From a virus, in the IMG/VR virus record IMGVR_UViG_3300047471_001330, positions 1-37,836 of that record: DNA of 37,836 nt; one strand, written 5' to 3'. The number at the start of each line of letters is the position of its first letter. The stretch's first letter is position 1. Under the pieces are notes generated by a model. The model saw only the letters and a list, made by a program, of their open reading frames with translations, did no database searches and was not told where the DNA came from. A program made the position numbers and the translations under genes. This document shows positions 1 through 8,222 of the stretch, one piece after another.

Positions 1-249
1 GACGTCTTCCGACTTCGTCAGCTCCGAAATCTCCAGCTTGGGCTGGCGCTTCTTGGCCATCCAGCGGGCGACTGCCCGGTGAGGACCGGCGCCGAGAGTT
101 TCCACGCCAGCGCCTTTCTTCATGACCACCAGGTGGAGGCCGCCCGTGGTGACGATTTCGACGACTGGGCTGCCTTCCAGGTTCCCGATTTGCTTCTTGC
201 TGGCGATGTGCGCGTTGGTGAGGTTCACACCCCAAAGATTGCCACGCAC
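1..249 (-). CDS. Hypothetical protein, C-terminus beyond window
   Basis: Open minus-strand frame of 83 codons running off the left edge. Proposed start is GTG at 249-247, because no ATG occurs before about residue 43; no convincing Shine-Dalgarno precedes it. The first residues (RGNLWGVNLTNAHI) resemble one or two pentapeptide repeats. The rest (GSPVVEIVTTGGLHLVVMKK, then PHRAVARWMAKK) looks like a compact folded protein I do not recognise. It contains TKSE near residues 78-81, the motif I propose as a prohead-protease site, which would fit a virion protein. It follows the lipoprotein gene in the same frame, separated by a single TAA. Confidence 0.6.
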   Translation of the reverse strand, partial: MRGNLWGVNLTNAHIASKKQIGNLEGSPVVEIVTTGGLHLVVMKKGAGVETLGAGPHRAVARWMAKKRQPKLEISELTKSEDV

Positions 250-264
250 TGCGTAGCTAAATAA

Positions 265-594
265 TTATTTGAGTACCAAAATCAGGTCTCTACTGACGAC
301 ACACTTGCCGTCTTCCGGCAAGAGCAGCAGGTCCTGAACGGTACGGCTGGGAATGTCCAGACGCATCCTGTTGTTGTCACACTCGACAATCACCGACACC
401 GGCTGGGTGCTGGGATTGGCGACATGCAAGATGGTACGGGATGTCCAGGCGGGGAACCGAACGTCCTCACGGACGTAATTGAGGCGCTCCGCGTAGGCCA
501 AGGGCTCTTCGCCAGCGGGACCGGTGTAGGCCGAGGTTGTGCCGCAACTGGCCGCACCAAGAACGAGACCGAGAAGAATGGTTTTGAGCTTCAT
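265..594 (-). CDS. Small predicted lipoprotein/secreted protein
   Basis: A 109-aa protein with a short basic N-terminus, a hydrophobic stretch (TILLGLVLGAAS) and Cys17 in the context AASC, which fits a signal peptide II lipobox. The mature part is beta-rich and not recognised. It would be anchored in the host envelope, where phage lipoproteins often act in superinfection exclusion or lysis; neither role is shown here. The ATG lies only 4 nt after the TATAAATA of a conserved phage promoter motif, leaving no room for a ribosome-binding site, so the mRNA may be leaderless. The reading frame continues open past its TAA stop into the next gene. Confidence 0.7.
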   Translation of the reverse strand: MKLKTILLGLVLGAASCGTTSAYTGPAGEEPLAYAERLNYVREDVRFPAWTSRTILHVANPSTQPVSVIVECDNNRMRLDIPSRTVQDLLLLPEDGKCVVSRDLILVLK

Positions 595-598
595 GTGA

Positions 599-614
599 TA
601 TTTATAGCGAATCT
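599..614 (-). promoter_or_regulatory. Phage promoter motif copy 1
   Basis: Reads AGATTCGCTATAAATA on the minus strand, 4 nt before the ATG of the lipoprotein gene. Perfect match to the consensus seen at eight places in the window. No -35 element is visible. Confidence 0.8.
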
Positions 615-616
615 GA

Positions 617-1960
617 TTAGACCGTCACCCAGAACCGGTCGATGGCCGTGTCGGGGGGACTCTCCAGGCACGCTGTCTTGAGCTTGGCGAGGCGGGCGAG
701 GCTGGGGGCGGGGTTGATGCCGTAGCGAAGCAGGATGGCCTCCAGAACGCCAGCTGAGAGCCCGGCGACCCACACCTTGAGTCGGTTGGCGACGCGCGGC
801 TCGACGTGGGGTAGGTAGGAGAGCTTTTCATCGGGGGAGAGCGAATTGAAATTCTTGTCCTGGGGCGCCCAAGCACGCAGGTAGGCCGGCACGAAGCTTT
901 TCTTGTCGCCCGCGGGGTCGAACTCGTCGCCCGCAAACGCCGACCCGTGGTCGATGAGCTTCAGCTCGCCTTCGGGGTTGACCATGATGTTGTTCCCGTG
1001 GCTGTCGGGGTTCCCCAGGATGGCGTCCATGAACGCCCACTGGTGAAGCACGCCATCAGACAAGTACGGGTGGAGGGTCTTGCGCGGGAAGTGGGGGTCC
1101 TCCGACTTGCGCTTCTCCATCGACTTGAAGTCCCACGGCATCAGCTGCATGGCCGCAAACTGCTTGCCGTCGATGAGGAGCAATTCAGCTCGGGGATACC
1201 AGTTGTAGAGGCCCCATTCCTTGGCAACGTGGTACCAGGCCGCTTCACGCGCGGACGGGGTGGAGGGGTCCTGTTCTGCACCAGCTTCGGGGCCCGCACC
1301 ACCGCTGCCAGGCTTCAGGAGCCAGGTGATTTTGGTTGCTTGGTCACGGGCAAGCAGCGAGCCCTTCGAGTGCTTGCCGTTGAGCTGCACTTCGACCACG
1401 AATTGGTCCTTGTACGCACGACGGACAGCTTCGGCACAGTCCTCGCCCTCGGGATGAGCAGCCTCGATGGATTGCGCCGTCGGAACGACCGGCTCTGCCT
1501 TCTCGAACTTCCCAACGGCCTGAATGGACTTCAGCGCGTTCAGATTCTCCTCGGTGGGCTCGAATCCGTAAGCGAGCAGAGCTGCGCGCTCGACGTTGCC
1601 GTCCTCGGCGTAGAGAGCTTGATGAATCTCGTTCTCGTTCACTTCGGTGCCACCCGACATCCACTTCGCGGCCATGAAGGCGCTCGTCATGAGCGGCTGG
1701 AACCCCAGCATCTCCTCGACGATGGGTGCCTGCGCGCCCAGGTCGGCTTCGGACTTCGACATGTCGTCGTCTTCGATGGTGACTTCGTACGCAGCCGTCG
1801 AATCGAGGTACTCCAGCGTGCCTTCGAGGTCGCCGCGGTCCTCAAGGTCGAAAGAGCGCAGGAATGGGAAGTCGAAGAGCAAACGCTCTTCAATGTGTTC
1901 GGGCGTACCTTCAAAAAGTCTTTCCCTGCCCGAATAATGGTCCATTACAAGAATCTTCAT
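617..1960 (-). CDS. Atypical (PI3K/HipA-like) kinase-fold protein
   Basis: A 447-aa protein. Its C-terminal half has the layout of an atypical kinase fold: a candidate ATP-binding Lys in TWLLKPG (about 216), a Glu in AREAAWYHVAKEWG (about 239), a hinge-like FAAMQLMPWD, a catalytic-loop-like LGNPDSHGNNIMV (315-327) and a metal-binding LKLIDHG (333-339). This is the pattern of HipA and PI3K-related kinases (DxHxxN then hydrophobic-D). The N-terminal part has a possible UBA-like helical segment (about 108-135, ALYAEDGNVERAALLAYGF). MSKSE (67-71) and FEKAE (152-156) match the proposed protease-site motif. The ATG overlaps the stop of the giant upstream fusion gene, which ends in a similar kinase domain; AAGGGG lies 7 nt before the start. 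The substrate is unknown. Confidence 0.65.
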   Translation of the reverse strand: MKILVMDHYSGRERLFEGTPEHIEERLLFDFPFLRSFDLEDRGDLEGTLEYLDSTAAYEVTIEDDDMSKSEADLGAQAPIVEEMLGFQPLMTSAFMAAKWMSGGTEVNENEIHQALYAEDGNVERAALLAYGFEPTEENLNALKSIQAVGKFEKAEPVVPTAQSIEAAHPEGEDCAEAVRRAYKDQFVVEVQLNGKHSKGSLLARDQATKITWLLKPGSGGAGPEAGAEQDPSTPSAREAAWYHVAKEWGLYNWYPRAELLLIDGKQFAAMQLMPWDFKSMEKRKSEDPHFPRKTLHPYLSDGVLHQWAFMDAILGNPDSHGNNIMVNPEGELKLIDHGSAFAGDEFDPAGDKKSFVPAYLRAWAPQDKNFNSLSPDEKLSYLPHVEPRVANRLKVWVAGLSAGVLEAILLRYGINPAPSLARLAKLKTACLESPPDTAIDRFWVTV

Positions 1961-4900
1961 TCTGGCGCCCCTTCAAGCTGTCGTCTATTCCACCAATCCT
2001 CATTATCTGCTTGGTATTTCTTCCAATCTGGATGATTGTTCTTCTCCGCCCCCTGAAGCCCCTCATCGGCATACAGATGATGAGGATAGGCCGGCTTCTC
2101 CGACAACCATTGTTTGTACTTCTTTTGAGCTTCCAGTTTTTGGTTGCGAGCATCTGCTTTGGCGCCCGCCTTCGCTCGCTGACGAGCTTCGTACTCTTCG
2201 ACGAGCTTGGGGTCCTGCTTCTCCTCGTCGGAAAGTTCGCCCTCGCGATACATCGGAACGGGCGAACTTGTGTGCCAGTCGTTTCCGTAATTGCTAATTC
2301 CGATTCGCGAACGCTCGTCGAGAAAGTCGGCTCGGGCATCAAAATTGCGCTTCAAATGTGCGCGGACCTCAGGGTTCTTGATTTGATTGAGACGGTCGTG
2401 GAAGGTCTGACGAACCCTGGGACCAACTTCGCCCCACCAATCGAATGCGGGCTCGTAGTCTTGCGAGTTCTCATGACCGCCGCCCCAGTGAGGCTTGAAC
2501 GGAATCAACTCCCTGAGAGAGGTATCTTCGACGTAGGGGGCGAAGTGGTCTTCTTGGTCACCCTTCTTCTTCTCGGCGTAACCGCCGGGGGCTACGTACT
2601 GGAAGTTGCGCGACTGGTCGATAGCGAGCGGAGCGCCCGTCTTTTCGTTCACCATCAAGTTTCCGCCATGGCGGTCCTTGTTGTTCGCCAGGAAGTCCAT
2701 CATTGCAATCTTCCGAACATCCATCTTGTTCGCTGCACGCTGTTCCAGGGAGTGCTCGGTCGAATGAAATGCACGGCCGCCGCCGTTAGCCATTGCAGAG
2801 TGGCCCGGAGAAAGATGAACGATAAGCGCCGGCTCCTTTTCATGGCCGGGCCCCATGTCGTGCTCGGCAACGTGAACTTTCTGATGCAGGTGGCCGATGC
2901 CGCCCGCATGGAAAAGCGCCTGGTTGGTCATCTCCGCCCAGCCCTGAATCGGGTGCTTCATCCAGCTTTTCACGCGGCGAATGACTCGCTCGTGATAGGG
3001 CTTCACCATCACCTTGCTCGGCTCTTGGCTTCCAGCGACCTTGATGTTGAAGATTTTTTTGCGGCTGATGCCCTTGTTACGGCTGGCCTCTGGCAGTCCC
3101 CTGGCCGCGCTCACCTTCTTGGGGCTCTTGATGACGCCATTGTGGTATGCCTCGACCTCGGGACCGAGTTCCGGCGGGTGCGCGTTCAGGTCGGGGTGGT
3201 GGTCAACGAGCTTGGAGGCTTCCGGGTCCGACGCCTTGACGATGGAGATAAAATGCGACGGCTCGACATGCTTCAGCAGCGGCTCGGACTTGTGCAGCAT
3301 CGTCGCAAGGTGCGAAGCGCCGAACATGGGATGATTCGAGAGCTGGCCGAGGAATTCCTGGTCGCCGGTCGTGTGAGCGTGCATGACCAGGCCATCGAAG
3401 TGGCCCTGCTGCATGTGCTTGGCGCCGAGTGTGTACCTCATCATTTCGGGCTTGAGGTCGTGGTGGGCGCGCTCGATATCGAATTCCTTGGCCGAGGGGC
3501 CTGCCAGCATCGCCTGCAGGAGGCCGCCGCTAGACGGACTGGGCTTCAGCTGGGCGTCGTGAAAGATGCGCTCCTTGGTCTCGTCCGAAATAACGTGATT
3601 TCGGAGACCGTGCTCAGCAATTGCCTGAATATGCGACGAACCGAGGTCCGCAGCGAGCCGCGCAATCCTGCCGACGGTCTCAGCCGGGGTCGCAGGATGC
3701 TGTATGGCCGCCTGAGCGAGCATTGTAGCCTCTTTGACGGGAACCAGCTGTCCGGCCTGCAGCGCTTGCTCCAGAACGTCCTGGGGCGCGTCTGGGTGGT
3801 TCAGGAGGGCATTGCGGTGCCCATTCTCCACCGAGGGGTCGAGGTAGAGGTTGCGAATCGAGCCTTCGGAGAGCGATGGGTGCAGAACAACGGCATCCAG
3901 GCCCAATTTCTGGTCGGCGGGGCCACCGTTGGCCCTCACGTTCTTCAAAAATGCGTCAATATGTGTCGGCTTGACCCTTTTGTGCTGGTCCAGGAGCGCC
4001 AACTGCTGGTGGATGGGGAATTTGCCGTCCTTGCCCTTCGATGCCTCCATCAGATGGAGCGCCTCGCGGTGCCCGAAGTGGGGGTGATTGATGGCGGTCC
4101 CGTGAACCTGGGGGTCGGGGTCGAGTGACGCCGCCTGCAGGTGGCGGGCGGTGACAGTATTGAGCTTCAGGGCGGCGGTGCGCTCGTTGACGTCGGGGTG
4201 GTCCAGCAGGCGCTCGACCTCGTCTTCGGCCTTCGTCAATTTTTGAGGCACGGGCATGATAGAATAGTTATAGGAAGAGTATCGCTGCCCAGCGGTGGAC
4301 GGGAATCGTTCAATTTGTTTCCCAGCCCTATATCCATATCCCAGTTTCTGGTGAACGCGGCGCGCGCCGGCCGTATGAGCACCTCCCTGAAGACGTGTCT
4401 TCCCTAAAACATCACGAGCGTGTTCAATATATGCGCCATAGAGCGCGGACCCCAATCCCCTACCCCTATGTTCTTCATTCACGTTAGAATTGCTTACGCC
4501 CATGTGTGGGTCGTCGTTCGTGCTCCCGCCGTGAACTACACCCACTACTTTACCGCTGGGATGCACTACACTTGCATTTACAAAACTCCAACGCCCCCTT
4601 TTCTCAGTAGCAACCTGCAGTCTGAACCCATTTGATTTATATTCATCTGGCAAATGATGACTGTAGTCATTCAACTCTTCAGCTTTCGCAAGACCAAGCT
4701 GGGAGGCAGCCCTATTCCCATCCCATGTTTCTTCGCCCGGTTCGTCCTGGTGACGGTGCTCGTCTTCGACGTGTTTCGCTTCGGTGTGGGCTTCGCCGTA
4801 ACCCTCACCCTGGTGCATGAGATTGGCCTCGTCGCACTCGTGAAGCATAACGTACGGGATTTCTTCCGGAGGCGTGTTGTTGTCAATCCAGATTTCTCCC

Positions 4901-5499
4901 TTGGGAATCCATTTGTAGCGTTCGGGATTGCCACCCTGGACGAAGTCCGAGTCGACGTGGTTGCGAATGTGCTCGCCGTTGACGGTGAACGCCTTCAGGC
5001 CGTGCTTGCATGCTCGGTTCAGCGGCGTCTTGAGCAGCATCGGGTCGTCCTTGGGGAGAGCTTCCGCCTTCCCAAAGTTTTCCGACTTCTTCATCTTCTG
5101 AGCTTGTAGCACTTGACGAACCAGATTCGTATCACCTTCGGGGCCATGAAGATGGTCCCAAATACGGGGCGGAATACCGTCTTTGATATCAACAAACTCT
5201 AGAGAATCGCCGAACTCATCATCTGGGTCATTACTATTGTAGGGGGTTCCATGAACATGTGCGCTGAAGCAGTAGAGGTCCAGGTTGTTGGATGATTCAT
5301 GGAACTCATGGAGGTAGGAGAGTGAAAAGGGAATCAGCCCCGTCTCTTCAAACAATTCCCTTTCTGCCCCGTCACGAGGGTCCTCGCCCTCATTGAGATG
5401 TCCACCCGGCAAAGAATATTTCCCATTGTCTTTCCTTTTCCCAAAGAGAAGCTCGCCAGAGCCATTGTAGGCCATTATAAGTGCCACACCAGGCATCAT
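1957..5499 (-). CDS. Giant Nudix / metalloprotein-like / GNAT / repeat / kinase-like fusion
   Basis: A 1180-aa multidomain protein. (1) Residues 1-131 are a Nudix hydrolase with an intact box: GGHLNEGE then REL-EETGL, 32-55. (2) Residues 155-255 carry HECDE (220-224) and YGEAH (234-238) followed by a conserved Glu, a metal-site-like pattern. (3) Residues 290-412 are a GNAT acetyltransferase with the acetyl-CoA loop HRGRGLGSALYG (344-355). (4) Residues 425-785 are helical repeats built around recurring NHP/HP motifs. (5) Residues 815-1065 form an atypical kinase domain with KVMVKPY (829-835), NNKDRHGGNLMV (939-950) and LAID (958-961). Linkers 1-2, 2-3 and 3-4 contain KKSE/GKAE, AKAE and TKAE, suggesting proteolytic separation. 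It lies in the late module, directly downstream of an EndoVII gene whose stop overlaps its ATGATG. I propose an internal head protein delivered to the host; this is inference. Confidence 0.8.
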   Translation of the reverse strand: MMPGVALIMAYNGSGELLFGKRKDNGKYSLPGGHLNEGEDPRDGAERELFEETGLIPFSLSYLHEFHESSNNLDLYCFSAHVHGTPYNSNDPDDEFGDSLEFVDIKDGIPPRIWDHLHGPEGDTNLVRQVLQAQKMKKSENFGKAEALPKDDPMLLKTPLNRACKHGLKAFTVNGEHIRNHVDSDFVQGGNPERYKWIPKGEIWIDNNTPPEEIPYVMLHECDEANLMHQGEGYGEAHTEAKHVEDEHRHQDEPGEETWDGNRAASQLGLAKAEELNDYSHHLPDEYKSNGFRLQVATEKRGRWSFVNASVVHPSGKVVGVVHGGSTNDDPHMGVSNSNVNEEHRGRGLGSALYGAYIEHARDVLGKTRLQGGAHTAGARRVHQKLGYGYRAGKQIERFPSTAGQRYSSYNYSIMPVPQKLTKAEDEVERLLDHPDVNERTAALKLNTVTARHLQAASLDPDPQVHGTAINHPHFGHREALHLMEASKGKDGKFPIHQQLALLDQHKRVKPTHIDAFLKNVRANGGPADQKLGLDAVVLHPSLSEGSIRNLYLDPSVENGHRNALLNHPDAPQDVLEQALQAGQLVPVKEATMLAQAAIQHPATPAETVGRIARLAADLGSSHIQAIAEHGLRNHVISDETKERIFHDAQLKPSPSSGGLLQAMLAGPSAKEFDIERAHHDLKPEMMRYTLGAKHMQQGHFDGLVMHAHTTGDQEFLGQLSNHPMFGASHLATMLHKSEPLLKHVEPSHFISIVKASDPEASKLVDHHPDLNAHPPELGPEVEAYHNGVIKSPKKVSAARGLPEASRNKGISRKKIFNIKVAGSQEPSKVMVKPYHERVIRRVKSWMKHPIQGWAEMTNQALFHAGGIGHLHQKVHVAEHDMGPGHEKEPALIVHLSPGHSAMANGGGRAFHSTEHSLEQRAANKMDVRKIAMMDFLANNKDRHGGNLMVNEKTGAPLAIDQSRNFQYVAPGGYAEKKKGDQEDHFAPYVEDTSLRELIPFKPHWGGGHENSQDYEPAFDWWGEVGPRVRQTFHDRLNQIKNPEVRAHLKRNFDARADFLDERSRIGISNYGNDWHTSSPVPMYREGELSDEEKQDPKLVEEYEARQRAKAGAKADARNQKLEAQKKYKQWLSEKPAYPHHLYADEGLQGAEKNNHPDWKKYQADNEDWWNRRQLEGAPE

Positions 5500-5927
5500 A
5501 CCGCCCCAAACCTGCGAAGATATTCAAGTGTAGAGCCAACAATTGCCGCATCATCCTTCAACAGGCCCAGGGCCCGATTACAAGTACCACAAAGCATGGC
5601 GCGGACGTGCCCCGTAACATGGCTGTGGTCTACCTGAAGTTTTTTGCTTTTTTTGCAAATAGCGCAGCGCCCCTCTTGAGCATTGACCATATTGTCTACT
5701 TGTTCAGGAGTCAGGTCGTACGATGTTCGTAGGTGACGGGCGCTTCTAACTCCAGGATTGGATACGTACCACTTACGCGTCGCCCTCTTTACGGACTCGG
5801 GATGAGCCGCACGCCATTCCCGTGTGTATTTATTCGTACAAGACCGGCACTGAGACAGCAGCCTTCCATTTTGGCTACCGAACTCCGATTCATCCTTCTC
5901 TGTCAAGCACTTGGTGCACGTCTTCAT
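5496..5927 (-). CDS. Endonuclease VII-family HNH homing-type endonuclease
   Basis: A 143-aa protein. Zinc-binding Cys pairs (CTKC near residue 4, CRSC near 27) are followed by the EndoVII/HNH core: YDLTPEQVDNM, CAICKK, LQVDHSHVTG, VRAMLCGTCNRALG. It would cleave DNA as a mobile intergenic endonuclease; T4 endonuclease VII, which resolves branched DNA, belongs to the same family. It sits between the connector-like gene and the giant fusion gene, and its stop overlaps the fusion's start (GTATGATG). No strong Shine-Dalgarno is visible. Its base composition is more AT-rich than the neighbours, fitting independent acquisition. Confidence 0.85.
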   Translation of the reverse strand: MKTCTKCLTEKDESEFGSQNGRLLSQCRSCTNKYTREWRAAHPESVKRATRKWYVSNPGVRSARHLRTSYDLTPEQVDNMVNAQEGRCAICKKSKKLQVDHSHVTGHVRAMLCGTCNRALGLLKDDAAIVGSTLEYLRRFGAV

Positions 5928-5939
5928 TACACGCCAATA

Positions 5940-6794
5940 TCAGACATTTCCTACCTGGAAGGTCCCTACGCCGTAGTACGATTTGATTTTCTTGGTGAGG
6001 CGCTGACGTTTTTCCGCGAGGTCCTTGAGGCGGGGGACGAAGATTTCGGAACCCGGCGTCGAGACGCTCTGCGAGAGCCCGTCGATGCTCATCGACGAGC
6101 CTTGCGTGCGGCCGTACGTGGCCGAGAGCTGCGAGAGCACTTCCATCGCAGCGATGCAGCCAATGAGGTCGTTCATGACCTTGGGAATCATGCCATCTGG
6201 GAAGCCTGCCGTCCCTTTGATTTTCCAGAACGACGCCATCCAGTACTGACCCTTGCCCTGGAACACCGAGAGCATGAGAGCGCCGGCCGCGGTGGTCGGA
6301 ATCTGGGGTTGGTTGCCGCTGGTCAAAGCGATGGTGATGGGGACGAGGTTGAGCTGGCCCTGGTGGGCGTTCGCCATCTCAATCCACTCCAGCGGGACCT
6401 GATACAGGTCGTCGTTGCTGGCGAGGTTGACGGTCATGGACTCGATGGAGGTGATGGGGCGCTTCTTCAGGCGGAAGTAGCCGAAGCTGTCGAAGTCGCC
6501 CTTGTCCCAGGCGTACTTCTCTTCGAACGCGGTCGGGAAGATGATGATGCCGGTCTCCAGCTCTGCGGACGCGACCGCCTGGTCGATGTAGTCCATCAAC
6601 AGGTCGAGGGTCATGACCATCGCCTGCTTGGTGATGGGGTCCTTCAGTGCGGAAACGAGGGGGATACCGAACAGGTGCTTGGTGCGGAGCTTCTCCGGCG
6701 TGATGAGCGGTTCGCACCGCTTCCACATGCTGTCGGTGCCGCCGTCGGGGAAAACATCCCCGAGACCTTTTTTGGTGAAGGTGAAGTCAGCCAC
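5940..6794 (-). CDS. Putative head-tail connector/neck protein
   Basis: A 284-aa protein starting at GTG (6794) with GAGG six nt upstream. It has a mixed alpha/beta, hydrophobic centre (TMDLLMDYIDQAV-like helices, GIIIFPTAFEEKYAW) and a basic C-terminal helix (RLKDLAEKRQRLTKKIKSYYG). Position and length fit an adaptor or neck protein of the head-tail interface, being downstream of the capsid gene and next to another small structural protein. I do not recognise the family with certainty; the role is inferred from position. Confidence 0.5.
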   Translation of the reverse strand: MADFTFTKKGLGDVFPDGGTDSMWKRCEPLITPEKLRTKHLFGIPLVSALKDPITKQAMVMTLDLLMDYIDQAVASAELETGIIIFPTAFEEKYAWDKGDFDSFGYFRLKKRPITSIESMTVNLASNDDLYQVPLEWIEMANAHQGQLNLVPITIALTSGNQPQIPTTAAGALMLSVFQGKGQYWMASFWKIKGTAGFPDGMIPKVMNDLIGCIAAMEVLSQLSATYGRTQGSSMSIDGLSQSVSTPGSEIFVPRLKDLAEKRQRLTKKIKSYYGVGTFQVGNV

Positions 6795-6797
6795 GGA

Positions 6798-7211
6798 TTA
6801 CCTCACCCGCAGCATGACACCGGGAACGGACGTGAAGCTGAGGATGCGAGTCGAGGGGCCGGGGGCGGGCTGGGACAGCTCCATCCTCAAGTTGACGGTC
6901 CCGCGGAGGGGGTCGCTGGCCAGCAGGGGAATGGACCAAATCGACGGGTCTTGCGCGAACGGAATCGAGGCGTAACGACGCACGACCTTCGCGTCGTCCA
7001 CGTTCATGAGGGTCACCACGAGCGTGGAGCCGGCGGGCGGCATGTAGCGGCGGCCGGCGGGGCTGAAGCCCTGTTCTGCGCGGTCCAGGCTCAGGTCGAC
7101 GATTTGGAAGTAGAAGGTCTGGTCGTCGCCAGCGTACATTTCGAGTGAATTGGCGATTTCCATGCTGTTCACGGAAACCACGTCATTCAGAAATCGGGCA
7201 GAGAGGAGCAT
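6798..7211 (-). CDS. Small structural protein, possible head completion/tail protein
   Basis: A 137-aa protein. I take ATG 7211 (MLLSARFLNDVV) as the start, because GGGAGGGCG lies directly before it and the longer frame would overlap the upstream gene with unnatural Arg/Pro/Ser-rich sequence. It is beta-rich, with segments such as GSTLVVTLMNV and GTVNLRMELSQ. It is closely spaced with the connector-like gene (3 nt). The small size and position suggest a head-tail joining or minor virion protein; the family is not recognised. Confidence 0.5.
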   Translation of the reverse strand: MLLSARFLNDVVSVNSMEIANSLEMYAGDDQTFYFQIVDLSLDRAEQGFSPAGRRYMPPAGSTLVVTLMNVDDAKVVRRYASIPFAQDPSIWSIPLLASDPLRGTVNLRMELSQPAPGPSTRILSFTSVPGVMLRVR

Positions 7212-7230
7212 CGCCCTCCCAAGATTGTGT

Positions 7231-7572
7231 CTAGTTTGCCAGGCCGGTCGTGGGCTTGGCTGCCAGGATGGCGTCGACCACCTGCTCCGAGGAAGCGTCC
7301 TCTTCCTTGGTCTTGCGAATGTAGGCGGCCAGCACGTGGGCGACCTTGTAGAAATCCGGGTCGGCATCCATCTGGACCGGCATCACCGTGTCGACGTATT
7401 CCGGAGTGACGATTTGAATGAGGCGGTCGACTTCTTCCCTGCAGCCGAGGAGCGCGTGCTCGTAGGCGAGACAAATCATCCCTTGGTACAGGATGTTCGG
7501 AGCAATCTCTCCACGCTTGGCCATTCCTCGCAGCGCGACCTCGACTTCCTCCATATTCGTCATGTGGCTCAT
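7231..7572 (-). CDS. Hypothetical helical protein (late module)
   Basis: A 113-aa, mainly helical acidic protein (MEEVEVALRGMAKRG, LIQIVTPEYVDTVM, DFYKVAHVLAAYIRKTKEED). The ATG directly abuts the TAG of the small gene upstream, so translation is probably coupled; a second in-frame Met lies three codons in. Not recognised. It is co-directional with the capsid and connector genes. Confidence 0.6.
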   Translation of the reverse strand: MSHMTNMEEVEVALRGMAKRGEIAPNILYQGMICLAYEHALLGCREEVDRLIQIVTPEYVDTVMPVQMDADPDFYKVAHVLAAYIRKTKEEDASSEQVVDAILAAKPTTGLAN

Positions 7573-7737
7573 CTATTCTCCGTTGCGGTACGACTCTTCC
7601 CAGTGCGCCTCGACCTCGGGGTCGCGCTCGGTCATCTCGGTGCCGAGGAGTTGGTCCATTTCCTTCTGGAACTTGTTCGGGTTCGCCCCCGCCCGGATGG
7701 CGGCTGCGATTTCTTCAAGCCTTGCTTGTACGTTCAT
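7573..7737 (-). CDS. Small hypothetical protein, 54 aa
   Basis: Short ORF starting MNVQARLEEIAAAIRAGANP and ending HWEESYRNGE. It is helical and charged. It overlaps the end of the upstream zinc-ribbon gene by 23 nt and abuts the next gene (TAG-ATG). No function can be assigned. Support comes from the tight overlapping gene arrangement and plausible amino-acid composition. Confidence 0.5.
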   Translation of the reverse strand: MNVQARLEEIAAAIRAGANPNKFQKEMDQLLGTEMTERDPEVEAHWEESYRNGE

Positions 7738-7888
7738 TTTGTCTCTTTATTCTCTCGATGAGGTCGCAGTCGTCGCAGATGTACTCGTCGAACGGGACCC
7801 CGGTTATGTACCTCCCCCACTGACCGGTTCGGTTTTTCTTGCAGCGCGGGCACAGACACCCGAACAGCAGGTATTTCAGAAACTCCAT
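7715..7888 (-). CDS. Small zinc-ribbon protein, 57 aa
   Basis: Short ORF starting MEFLKYLLFGCLCPRCKKNR with a second Cys pair (CDDC) near residues 38-41, giving a four-Cys zinc ribbon. Its ATG overlaps the TGA of the upstream gene by one base (TGATG). The N-terminal hydrophobic segment may be structural. Function unknown. It is one of several small zinc-ribbon proteins in this window. Confidence 0.55.
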   Translation of the reverse strand: MEFLKYLLFGCLCPRCKKNRTGQWGRYITGVPFDEYICDDCDLIERIKRQNERTSKA

Positions 7889-8184
7889 CAAAACACGCCT
7901 GGCGGCCGAGGCGACATAGGCGTTTCGCCCCTGGCCTTCAGCTCGTCATTGAATTTGTTGAGCAGCACATTCTCGTAGTGCCTCGTGACCAGGTCCAGCA
8001 GCTCTTTGAACTCCAGGCCGGCAACTCCGGCAGTCAAGGCCAGCGCGAGCGAGAGCGCTCCCACACCGAACGCCACATTCCCTTTCACCAGGTCTGCTGC
8101 CAGCGTGGTGAGCTTGGCACCCGCACGATACACCATCTCCGCATCTTCGTCGGATAGGACTGGTACTGGCTTCTCGGTGGGCAT
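7888..8184 (-). CDS. Hypothetical protein with hydrophobic central segment
   Basis: A 98-aa protein with a Gly/Ala/Leu-rich central stretch (VAFGVGALSLALALTAGVAG, about residues 37-56) that could be a transmembrane helix, flanked by charged helices. It is the first gene after the capsid terminator and has its own copy of the phage promoter motif 8 nt before the ATG; AAGAAG directly before the start is a weak ribosome-binding site. A holin or membrane role is conceivable but not shown. Confidence 0.55.
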   Translation of the reverse strand: MPTEKPVPVLSDEDAEMVYRAGAKLTTLAADLVKGNVAFGVGALSLALALTAGVAGLEFKELLDLVTRHYENVLLNKFNDELKARGETPMSPRPPGVF

Positions 8185-8192
8185 CTTCTTAG

Positions 8193-8208
8193 TATTTATA
8201 GCGAATCC
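8193..8208 (-). promoter_or_regulatory. Phage promoter motif copy 2
   Basis: Reads GGATTCGCTATAAATA on the minus strand, 8 nt before the start of the 98-aa gene and just after the capsid-gene terminator, so it restarts transcription of the late module. Confidence 0.8.
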
Positions 8209-8222
8209 GAAGGCCCAGACGC

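Noticed and set aside
947-2035. Long plus-strand frame opposite the kinase-like gene
   Set aside because: It is the antisense of a well-supported coding gene, with composition typical of a shadow frame and no start signals. The same applies to the long plus frames at 1864-4128, 11527-15213 and 17664-19577.
4630-4660. TATAAATC on the minus strand, similar to the promoter box
   Set aside because: It lacks the conserved GATTC(G/A)C and lies inside the giant fusion gene's coding sequence between domains, with no gene start nearby.
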